Shown piece after piece: positions 35,470 through 45,000 of a DNA stretch of 64,000 nt. The notes below the pieces were generated by a model, which saw nothing but the letters and a program-made list of their open reading frames with translations, had not been told where the DNA came from and searched no databases. The DNA lies in NCBI GenBank assembly GCA_947502405.1, contig CANMZT010000012.1, positions 62,001 through 126,000 of the forward strand, in the 5' to 3' direction. The translations under genes and the position numbers were made by a program. Every line of letters starts with the position of its first letter. The first letter of the stretch is position 1. The stretch is from an uncultured Algibacter sp. GTDB lineage: Bacteria; Bacteroidota; Bacteroidia; Flavobacteriales; Flavobacteriaceae.

Positions 35470-36252
35470 ATGAAACGATTTATTTCAACAATAGTTTTAG
35501 CCACAGTATTAGTTTTAGGATGTTCTAAAGAGGACGCTTCAGCAGAAGATAACAATCAAAACAGTGCACCTAATAAAAACCTTAATAGACAAGCTACAGG
35601 TTCTTCTGCCAATGACCTTTTATCAGATAGCACTTTTAAAAGTATGGTAATAGAACTGGTTTATGTTGAAGGTTTTGAACCGTCGCAAACGGCTGTTGAT
35701 AATTTCATTTCATTTTTAACAAACAGAACATTTAAACCCAATGGTATTACGGTTGAAAAACGCAGTATACCGTCACCTGGAAAAGACAGCTTTACCATTG
35801 AGGAAATTGCAGATATTGAAAGAGAGGCCCGTACAAAATACAATACCGATACTGAAATAGCGGTTTGGGCACTTTTTATTGATGGTAAATCTGCTAACGA
35901 TTCTGAAAATAGTGTAACTCTGGGTAGTGCTTATTGGAACACTTCGTTTGTAATTTACCAAGAAACCGTTCAAAACTTGAGTAATAGTCCGTTGGAACCT
36001 AACCGAAGTGTTTTGGAAACTACAGTGATAAACCATGAATTAGGACATATTCTTGGATTAACCGATTTAGGATCTGATATGCAAGAAGACCATGAAGACG
36101 CTGAACACCCCAAACACTGTAATGTAGAAGAGTGCTTGATGTATTGGAGCGCCGAAACTGGAGCAGGCATTGCAAATATGGCTGGAATGAACAGTGCACC
36201 ACAATTAGATGCTTTCTGTTTAGCAGATTTAAAAGCCAATGGTGGCAAATAA
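35470..36252 (+). CDS. Metzincin-like zinc metalloprotease lipoprotein
   Basis: 260 residues. Lipoprotein signal with Cys18 (LVLGCSKEDAS). A zinc site HELGHILGLTD at 189-199 gives HExxHxxGxxD, with Asp as the likely third ligand as in some metzincins. A Met-turn-like CLMYWSAE follows about 40 residues later. Cysteines in HPKHCNVEECLMYW may form a disulphide. Expected to cleave proteins at the cell envelope. It lies 85 bp after the repeat lipoprotein, beyond a terminator, and 38 bp before a barrel gene; it is probably expressed with the ECF group by read-through. Confidence 0.85.
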   Translation: MKRFISTIVLATVLVLGCSKEDASAEDNNQNSAPNKNLNRQATGSSANDLLSDSTFKSMVIELVYVEGFEPSQTAVDNFISFLTNRTFKPNGITVEKRSIPSPGKDSFTIEEIADIEREARTKYNTDTEIAVWALFIDGKSANDSENSVTLGSAYWNTSFVIYQETVQNLSNSPLEPNRSVLETTVINHELGHILGLTDLGSDMQEDHEDAEHPKHCNVEECLMYWSAETGAGIANMAGMNSAPQLDAFCLADLKANGGK

Positions 36253-36290
36253 AATAGAATTTGAACAATAACCCCAAAAAATATAGAGAC

Positions 36291-36869
36291 ATGAAAACTA
36301 AAATTTTAATATTAGGACTATTTTTGAGTACAATTTTGACTTTAGGCGCCCAAAATAAATCAAATGCTGGTATAAAATTTGGGTATAACCTTTCGGCTGT
36401 AAGTTTTGACGGTGAAACAGAAACGGGACAGAGACATGGCTTTCATGCTGGTTTTTACGGCGAATCTTTCCTAGCGGAAGTTATCGCTTTGCAAGTTGAA
36501 TTATTGTATTCGCAACAAGGCTACGAATTAAGGGACAATAGCGGAACATTTACCCAAAAGCTGGATTACATCAACATACCTTTATCGTTGAAAATATATC
36601 CAAATGATAAATTCTATTTAGAAGCTGGTCCGCAAGCAGGTTTAGCCATAAACCATAAAGAAGAGTTTGATAGCAATTTCAGTTTGTTCAACACTTCGCA
36701 AGAGTTTGACCCTCAGAGTTTTGATTGGGGCTTAAACTTTGGAGCAGGATTTAAAACGGATTCTGGAGTAAGTTTAGGTGTAAGATATCATTTAGGTATG
36801 GGTGATATTTACGATGAAGGTAGTCCGCAAAACAGGGTGTGGCAATTCTCATTAGGCTTCGATTTTTAA
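36291..36869 (+). CDS. PorT-family outer-membrane beta-barrel protein
   Basis: 192 residues from ATG 36291; the frame is open from TTG 36261, but the signal peptide MKTKILILGLFLSTILTLGAQ begins at 36291. The body is an eight-strand-type barrel (AGIKFGYNLSAVSF, GFHAGFYGESFLAE, ALQVELLYSQQGYEL, FYLEAGPQAGLAINH, GLNFGAGFKTDSG, SLGVRYHLGMGDI, QFSLGFDF) with an aromatic C-terminus for BAM insertion. Outer-membrane beta-barrel domain 2 / PorT-like. Role unknown; the preceding protease gene is 38 bp away. Confidence 0.85.
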   Translation: MKTKILILGLFLSTILTLGAQNKSNAGIKFGYNLSAVSFDGETETGQRHGFHAGFYGESFLAEVIALQVELLYSQQGYELRDNSGTFTQKLDYINIPLSLKIYPNDKFYLEAGPQAGLAINHKEEFDSNFSLFNTSQEFDPQSFDWGLNFGAGFKTDSGVSLGVRYHLGMGDIYDEGSPQNRVWQFSLGFDF

Positions 36870-36889
36870 ATAGTGATTACAAATTTTAT

Positions 36890-36917
36890 AAAGCCAACTT
36901 AAATTTAAGTTGGCTTT
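36890..36917 (+). terminator. Intrinsic terminator after the barrel gene
   Basis: A perfect 14-bp inverted repeat AAAGCCAACTTAAA / TTTAAGTTGGCTTT followed by TTTT. Confidence 0.9.
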
Positions 36918-36950
36918 TTTTATGTTTAAAGATTTTATTTCAACTTTCCG

Positions 36951-36978
36951 TAGGGTAAAAAGCAATTGAAGTGTCTTA
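36951..36978 (+). promoter_or_regulatory. ECF-type promoter motif, copy 4 (His-rich protein)
   Basis: TAGGGTAAA-N11-GTGTCTTA, 52 bp before the ATG at 37031. Same spacing as copies 1-3. It also has an ATG three bases after the motif (36982), opening a 20-residue ORF that runs into the next gene. Confidence 0.75.
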
Positions 36979-37030
36979 AGTATGAAAGGGCAATTAATGC
37001 TCCAATTAATAACCTTAAAAATGTATAGTT

Positions 37031-37492
37031 ATGAAATTATTTAAAACAGCAATAGGTATTGTTATCATAAGTTTTTCTTTTACGCTAAACGCACAGGAAA
37101 CATCAAAAGAAAAAGATGAAGCAATAGATAAAACCACGTATTACGAAAAACGTGCTAAAGAAGACGCTAAATTTGAACAAGAGTTTAAAGCCGAAACTGA
37201 AGCCGAAGCTGAGGAGTTTTGGGAAGAACAGGAAGCATATGAAAAAGAATTAAAAAAACGAGACCGAAAGGCATATAGGGCTTATATGAGAGGAAAACGT
37301 GATGCTTACGCTGAACATTACGAGCATTGTAATCATCATTGTCATCATGGAGACCATTATTATCACCATGCTTCATTTTACTATTATAGGTATGATAATT
37401 ATCACTACAATAGATATTCTAACAGAGGTACAACTATAAGAACTAATGTAAGGTTAAATACACCTCGAGTAGGACTTGGCTTAAGATTATAA
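37031..37492 (+). CDS. Secreted His/Tyr-rich protein, possible metal binder
   Basis: 153 residues. Signal peptide MKLFKTAIGIVIISFSFTLNAQ. Residues about 25-95 form a highly charged Glu/Lys helix (KAETEAEAEEFWEEQEAYEKELKKRDRK as landmark). Residues about 96-130 are dense in His and Tyr (EHCNHHCHHGDHYYHHASFYYYRYDNYHYNRY) with two Cys, which would suit binding of Zn, Cu, Ni or haem. The C-terminus is Arg/Gly rich. I know no named family. It has its own copy of the ECF promoter motif, so it belongs to the sigma regulon, which makes a metal-related signal plausible. Confidence 0.7.
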   Translation: MKLFKTAIGIVIISFSFTLNAQETSKEKDEAIDKTTYYEKRAKEDAKFEQEFKAETEAEAEEFWEEQEAYEKELKKRDRKAYRAYMRGKRDAYAEHYEHCNHHCHHGDHYYHHASFYYYRYDNYHYNRYSNRGTTIRTNVRLNTPRVGLGLRL

Positions 37493-37526
37493 TAGAAGCC
37501 TAGAGAAATAGCTTAATCTGAAAAAT

Positions 37527-37557
37527 AAAATGTCGCTTTGAATTAAAGCGACATTTT
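37527..37557. terminator. Bidirectional terminator between the His-rich gene and gyrB
   Basis: AAAATGTCGCTTT pairs with AAAGCGACATTTT (13 bp, 5-base loop) with A- and T-runs outside. Serves both convergent genes. Confidence 0.9.
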
Positions 37558-37592
37558 TTATTTGGTTTTAAGTTTGTATTTAAACGCTTTAG

Positions 37593-39551
<1,959 letters not shown>

Positions 39552-39584
39552 TTAGTTTGTTTTAATTCATTTTTTAAAACACCA

Positions 39585-39592
39585 CAAAACTA
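39585..39592 (-). promoter_or_regulatory. -7 box upstream of gyrB
   Basis: On the minus strand TAGTTTTG fits TAnnTTTG, 42 bp before the gyrB ATG. A TTG about 16 bp further upstream falls inside the left end of repeat copy B, so the repeat may supply part of this promoter. Confidence 0.4.
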
Positions 39593-39598
39593 TTTTGG

Positions 39599-39699
39599 GC
39601 GTTACCCACAAGGGGTCGGGCTTTACGTTACAAGTCCTCGCACCTCTCCCGATAACTATCGGGATCAGGCTGTGGGCTTTCCTCTGCAATCCCTAACGC
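39599..39699. repeat. Dispersed repeat copy B (about 101 bp)
   Basis: It begins GCGTTACCC, has GGGGTCGGGCTTTACG, a near-perfect palindrome TCCCGATAA/CTATCGGGA at 39647-39664, and ends ATCCCTAACGC. Same block order as copy A at 15970-16066. Confidence 0.75.
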
Positions 39700-40192
39700 A
39701 TCCATCCGCCAAATTCAAACCACAAAATCTAATTAAAGTACGATTTGCAAAAGCCTAAATTTCAGCATAAAAAAAGACGCCTAATAGCATCCTTCTGAAT
39801 ACAAACAAATATACGAAATTCTACACCCATTTAAAAGCATTTCATCGATGTGACGCAATAATTATCAACAATTGTTAATTACTCAAAAGTCGCTTAAATC
39901 GTCTAAAAACGCCTTAAAATAGATTTTGTGGTTTTTTATTCATTTTACAAAACAGTCAAAACTCAAAATGTCTTAAACCGCATTTTTTAACTTCAATTTA
40001 CCCATCATTTACTCACAAAAAGTCAGCAAAAATGCGCTAAATAACACTAATGTTTTTAAAATGTATTAAATATAAATAAGTAATTACTACAAATACACTA
40101 ACAACCTTTCAAATTAACTTTACGTTTTTTAATAATTTCACAATACAATACAGTATATCTCTAAAAATAGTGTGTACTCTATTTATTCTATA
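39700..40192. other. AT-rich intergenic stretch, no gene seen
   Basis: About 490 bp between repeat copy B and the attenuator promoter. I see no open frame with a plausible start and composition, no tRNA-like cloverleaf and no strong hairpin. It contains many short AT runs and several near matches to promoter boxes, none convincing. Confidence 0.5.
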
Positions 40193-40200
40193 TATATTTG
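40193..40200 (+). promoter_or_regulatory. -7 box of the gatCA-gatB/aspS operon
   Basis: TATATTTG is an exact TAnnTTTG match. It lies 17 bp before the leader peptide ATG, giving a short leader transcript start near 40206. The -33 box is weak. Confidence 0.5.
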
Positions 40201-40217
40201 AACTCGTTAAAATAAAC

Positions 40218-40265
40218 ATGAGAAACAATAACAATAATAATAATTTCAATAATCCTAATATCTAG
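40218..40265 (+). CDS. Asn-rich attenuator leader peptide (15 residues)
   Basis: ATG at 40218, stop TAG at 40263-40265. It reads MRNNNNNNNFNNPNI: 10 of 15 residues are Asn, including seven in a row, using both AAC and AAT. The antiterminator strand begins four bases after the stop and the terminator follows, the standard layout of a ribosome-sensing leader peptide. It would stall when Asn-tRNA(Asn) is scarce. The operon behind it makes exactly that product, so chance is unlikely. Confidence 0.85.
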   Translation: MRNNNNNNNFNNPNI

Positions 40266-40295
40266 GGTTCGGAAGGTTATTGTTTAAAAATATAT

Positions 40296-40326
40296 AAAGC
40301 CTTCCGATATCGGAAGGCTTTTTTTT
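40296..40326 (+). terminator. Attenuator terminator hairpin
   Basis: A perfect 13-bp inverted repeat AAAGCCTTCCGAT / ATCGGAAGGCTTT with T-run to 40326. It lies 45 bp before gatC, in the leader of the operon instead of behind a gene, which marks it as regulatory. Confidence 0.92.
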
Positions 40327-40370
40327 GAGACTATTTTAAAACAGTCTCTATAATCCAAAAATCAATAAAG

Positions 40371-40637
40371 ATGAGTAAAATCATGACAGTCGACGTATTG
40401 TCGAGCATTAAAGGAGCGCAGCCATCAGAGGCTGTAAACAAATTATTTGAGGTTATTAAAAATGCCAATACCACAAATAATAATACTTTTAATCATCATA
40501 ATAATGCGGTGTCTTTAAATGATTTAAGAGACGATGTGGTTATAGATAGTTCTGCTACAGAAAAACAAATCATCATCGAGAACTTCCCAAAAGAAAAAAA
40601 CGGCTATTTAGTAGTTTCTAAAGTTATAGAAGAATAA
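40371..40637 (+). CDS. gatC: GatC-like amidotransferase subunit, atypical N-terminus
   Basis: 88 residues. The C-terminal half matches GatC: LRDDVVIDSSATEKQIIIENFPKEKNGYLVVSKVIEE corresponds to the usual LRxDxV ... NAPxxxxGxFxVPKVIE. The N-terminal half does not show the normal GatC helical hairpin (LAxLAxLxLxxxE...); it is MSKIMTVDVLSSIKGAQPSEAVNKLFEVIKNA followed by an Asn/His-rich stretch (residues 31-45, eight Asn and two His). GatC wraps around GatA and tethers GatB; how this form does so is unclear. It is the first structural gene after the Asn attenuator, 2 bp before gatA. Confidence 0.75.
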   Translation: MSKIMTVDVLSSIKGAQPSEAVNKLFEVIKNANTTNNNTFNHHNNAVSLNDLRDDVVIDSSATEKQIIIENFPKEKNGYLVVSKVIEE

Positions 40638-40639
40638 TT

Positions 40640-42040
40640 ATGAGCTCGCAGATACACAAAATTCATCAGCAATTGATGAACAAGGAAATCACTTGTACCG
40701 CGCTGGTTCAAGAAAAATTAGACCTATTAAAACAGAATACTAACAACACCGTTAATGCCTTACTAGATACTATGGCGTTAGATTTAGCCGCCAAAGTAGA
40801 TGCCAAAATAGCCAATGGAGAACCTATTGGTTTGCTAGAAGGGATTCCTTTTGGTATTAAAGATGTATATATGGTGCAAGGCACGTATACTACAGCAAGT
40901 TCAGAATTATTAAAGAATTACAAATCGGCTTACACAGCAACAGCTATTCAAAAATTATTGGATGCTGGAGCAATTCCATTAGTTAAAGAAAACTGCGATA
41001 GTTTTGGTCACGGTTCTTCTTCTGAAAACACCATTTTCGGTGCCGTAAAAAACGCTATAAACCCAGATTTAGTTGGTGGTGGTTCTAGTGGCGGTTCTGC
41101 TGTTAACGTTGCTAAAGATTATACGGTATTTTCTATTGGGGGCGATACTGGTGGTTCTGTACGTCAACCTGCTGGCTACAATAATGTTTATGGTTTAAAA
41201 CCAACTTACGGACGTATTTCACGTTACGGATTAATGGCTTACGCATCCTCTACAGATTGTGTTGGACCAATTGCAAAATCAATCGAAGATATTCGTATTG
41301 TTTTAAATGTCATGAGCGGAAAAGATATTAAAGATCAGACCTCTTATGCTTCCGCAGAAATAACTCAAGATGCTATTTTAACTTCGGATAGCATAAAAAC
41401 AGTCGGTTATTTCAAAAATTTCATTGAAAGTGATGCTATTGATGCTGAAGTCAAATCTGATTTCTTAGCAACTATAGAAAACATAAAAGCGAAAGGCATA
41501 GAAGTAAAAGCTTTAGATTTCTTTGAATCTGAAACGTTAGTTTCAACCTATTATACCTTAGCTATGGCAGAAACAGCCTCTAACCTATCTCGATTAGATG
41601 GGACAAATTACGGTAACCGTATTGAAGCTGATAATTTAAAAGAAACCTATGCAGTTACACGTTCTGAAAACTTCTCTGAAGAAACAAAACGCAGAATTGT
41701 TGGTGGAAACCAAGTATTATCTCAAGGGTTTTCAGACGAAATCTATTTAAAAGGATTAGCGCTTAGAGATAGCATCGCTAATAATTTTGAAAATGATTTT
41801 AACGAAGTTGACATCATCATTTCTCCTGTTACACCTAGTACACCTCCAAAAATTGGAGATAGTTTAAAAGATCCACACGCCATGTATTTATCTGATGCAT
41901 ACACCGTTGGTTTCAGTTTAGGGCAATTACCAACCTTAACCGTTCCTCAAGGGACTGCAACAGGTTTACAAATTACGGCGGCAAAAAATAATGACGAACT
42001 CGTTTTGAAGTTTGCTAACTTCTTAAAAGACACGATATAA
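40640..42040 (+). CDS. gatA: Asp-tRNA(Asn)/Glu-tRNA(Gln) amidotransferase subunit A
   Basis: 466 residues, an amidase-signature enzyme that frees ammonia from glutamine (or asparagine) for GatB. The Ser-cisSer-Lys triad is visible: Lys74 in PFGIKDVYMV, the Ser pair in GGGSSGGSAVNVA, and the nucleophile in GGDTGGSVRQPAG. GLKPTYGRISRYGL and the C-terminal QLPTLTVPQG-like segment are typical. Length is close to the family norm. Its TAA overlaps the ATG of the GatB-AspRS gene by one base, so the three proteins are made together. Confidence 0.95.
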   Translation: MSSQIHKIHQQLMNKEITCTALVQEKLDLLKQNTNNTVNALLDTMALDLAAKVDAKIANGEPIGLLEGIPFGIKDVYMVQGTYTTASSELLKNYKSAYTATAIQKLLDAGAIPLVKENCDSFGHGSSSENTIFGAVKNAINPDLVGGGSSGGSAVNVAKDYTVFSIGGDTGGSVRQPAGYNNVYGLKPTYGRISRYGLMAYASSTDCVGPIAKSIEDIRIVLNVMSGKDIKDQTSYASAEITQDAILTSDSIKTVGYFKNFIESDAIDAEVKSDFLATIENIKAKGIEVKALDFFESETLVSTYYTLAMAETASNLSRLDGTNYGNRIEADNLKETYAVTRSENFSEETKRRIVGGNQVLSQGFSDEIYLKGLALRDSIANNFENDFNEVDIIISPVTPSTPPKIGDSLKDPHAMYLSDAYTVGFSLGQLPTLTVPQGTATGLQITAAKNNDELVLKFANFLKDTI

Positions 42041-45000
42041 TGGAACTAGAACAATTAAACGACTTGCTTAAAAAGCACGAATTAGAGTTAGTAATCGGTC
42101 TTGAAACACACGTTCGATTAAACACAAAAACGAAGTTATTCTGTTCTTGTGCCAATCAAGAAATAGAACAACCTAATCAAAATATCTGTTCGGTTTGTAC
42201 GGGACAAATGGGTGTTTTACCTGCCATTAATAAAGAAGCCATTAACAAAGCCATTTACTTCGGTAAAGCTGTAAAATCTACTTTTGAAAATGATGTGATT
42301 TCTTGGGATAGAAAACATTATGAATATCCTGATAATCCAAAAAATATTCAAATTACGCAGTTTCATAACCCAGTAATTCCAGACGGACAAGTATCTTGTT
42401 TCCGTAATGATGGTTCGCAGTTTACGGTAAATTTAACGCAAGTCCATATTGAAGAAGATGCCGCTAAATTAATGCACGAGAAAAAAACCTCGTTAGTTGA
42501 TTTTAACAAAGCTGGCGTGCCACTTATTGAAATTGTAACCGAGCCATGTATTCGTCATATTGAAGATGCATCAACTTATGCGCAATACATTCAACGTATT
42601 GTTCAAAATTTAGAAATCTCTGAAGCCAACCTTGAAAAAGGCGAATTCAAATCGGATGTTTCTGTTTCGCTTCGGAAAAAACACGATTATAATTTAAATC
42701 CGCGTACCGAAATAAAAAACTTAAACTCGTTTAAGTTTATGGTGGAAGCTCTAAAAGAGGAAGTTGAAAAACAACTCAACTATTTCTTGGAACACAAAGA
42801 ATTTAGACCAGACCAAACTACTGTTTTGTGGGATGCAGAATTGAAGCAAACCAAAACCATGCGTAAAAAAGAATTTGAAGCAGATTATCGTTTTATTTCT
42901 GAGCCAGATTTACCGTTTGTAAGCATAAAAGAAGTGGTTGAATCTATTGATGTAGATTTGAGCACACTCCCTTTTGCGGTTGAATCTATTCTTATAAAAG
43001 GGGGTGTTTTACCGCAAGACGCTAAGTTTTTTACAGCAGACTCCTTACGCTCTGAAACTTTTGTTGCAATTAACAACGTGATTAAAGACCCATCATTTGT
43101 TGCAAAAACATTGGTTAATAATATTGATGCTGAAGCTTATGGAGACATTCATAGGATTGAACATTTAATTGAAATTTTTCAACTATTTAAAGATGAAAAA
43201 ATTACTTCAGTTTTAGTTCAAAATGCCATAACATCTTATTTAAAAGATAGAGAATTCAACTATAACCAATATTTTGAAGATAACACGATTTCGGAATCTC
43301 AAATTGAAGAAGCTATTTCAAAAGTGATTTCAGATAATGAAGCCATTGCTAACGATATCCGTTCTGGAAACCAAGGAAAAGCAGGTATTTTAGTAGGAAA
43401 AGTGATTGGTATTATTGGAAAAGGTGCTTCAGGAAAAGTGATTCGTGAAGGGATTTTAAGTGCGCTTGCAGGAGAGGACGGAAGCCCGAAGACCGAAGAC
43501 GGAAGTGCTTCTAAACAACAAACACCTCAACAACAAAGCACAAAAACCAAAGAGGAAGAGGTATTACCAGAAATTCCAATCATCATTAAAGATGAATACC
43601 GAACCCACGTCATTTCCGATATCTCAGATGAGAGCATCAACGAAAATGTAACGCTTTCTGGATGGGTGTCTAGTGTGCGTGACCATGGCGAATTAATCTT
43701 TATCGATTTACGCGACTCGAGTACACAAGTATTCCAAGTACGTTTAAGTAGAGAATCGTTTGCAAATTTAGACGAACTCGTAAAGCTAAAACCAGAAACT
43801 GTTATTACCGTGTCTGGAACCATTTTACAACGTAAAGAAGATGATTATAACGCTGCGTTAAGAACGGGTAAAATTGAATTAGAAGCTAAAGATTTAGAAA
43901 TTTTAAACCTTTCTAAAACCCTGCCTTTTGAAATAAAACGTGCTACAAAAACAAATGAAAATGTTCGTTTTCAATACAAATATTTAGACCATAGAAATAA
44001 CGATGTCCGAAGAGTGATTGTTAACCGCCACAAGGTTATCAAAATGATGCGTGATATTTTAGACGAGCAAGATTTCCTTGAAATTGAAACACCAATTTTA
44101 AGTGCGGGAACTGATGAAGGCGCACGTGAATTTATTGTGCCAACACGTAAGCAAGCAGGTTCGTTTTACACGTTACCACAAGCACCTCAGCAATTTAAAC
44201 AAATGTTAATGGTTTCTGGTTATGAAAAATATTTCCAGATTGCACGTTGTTTTAGAGATGAAGATTCTCGTGGCGACCGCCAACCAGAATTCACGCAGTT
44301 AGATATTGAAATGGCGTATGCCAGCATGCAGCAAATCATAGATTTAAATACTGAGATGTTTAACGGTATTGTTGAAAAAATATATGGCAAAAAATGGATT
44401 TTACGTCCGTTTGAGGTATTAACCTATAAACAAGCTATGGACGATTATGGCTGTGATAGACCAGATTTACGTTTCGGTTTAAAACTACAAGACATTACAG
44501 ATATTGTAAAAGACACGACCTTCCAAGTATTTAGTAAACCTATTGAAGAAGGCGGTATTGTAAAATGTATTAAAGTCTCTGCTGAAGAACAAGGTAACAA
44601 GCGTTTATCAAAAGGTCAGATTGAGAAGTTAACTGCTTTGGCACAAAGTCATGGTCTTGGTGGATTAGCATACATTATTGTTAATGAAAACGATTTACAA
44701 TCGCCAATTATTAAGTTTTTAGGCGAAGCTATTGCTGCAGGCATCATTAAAACAACAGCTGCTAAAGTAGGCGATATTGTGTTCTTTTCAGCTGCTGATT
44801 ATGCTACTGCAAATAAAGCTTTAGATGCTGTTCGTCAAGAATTAGGTAAGATGCTTCGTTTAATCAATCCGAAGGAATTAAGACCAGCTTGGGTGATTGA
44901 TTTCCCAATGTTTGAAAAAACAGATGAAGGCCGTTGGACGTTTACTCACAATCCATTCTCAATGCCAGCAATATATGATATTGAAAAACACATGAATGGT

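Larger units (their letters stand above)
40218..40326 (+). promoter_or_regulatory. Ribosome-mediated transcription attenuator sensing Asn-tRNA(Asn)
   Basis: Order: Asn-codon run 40224-40259, stop 40263, strand 2 TCGGAAGG at 40269-40276, strand 3 inside AAAGCCTTCCGAT at 40296-40308, strand 4 ATCGGAAGGCTTT at 40309-40321, then T-run. Strand 2 is the exact complement of 40300-40307, so 2:3 pairing would block the 3:4 terminator. A ribosome at the stop codon would cover strand 2 and allow termination; a ribosome stalled on Asn codons would leave it free and allow read-through into gatC-gatA-gatB/aspS. Confidence 0.85.

Noticed and set aside
40218-40265. Reading the AAT/AAC run as a simple microsatellite only
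   Set aside because: It is in frame with an ATG and stop at the right distance from an antiterminator and terminator, and the operon makes Asn-tRNA, so a leader peptide explains it better.
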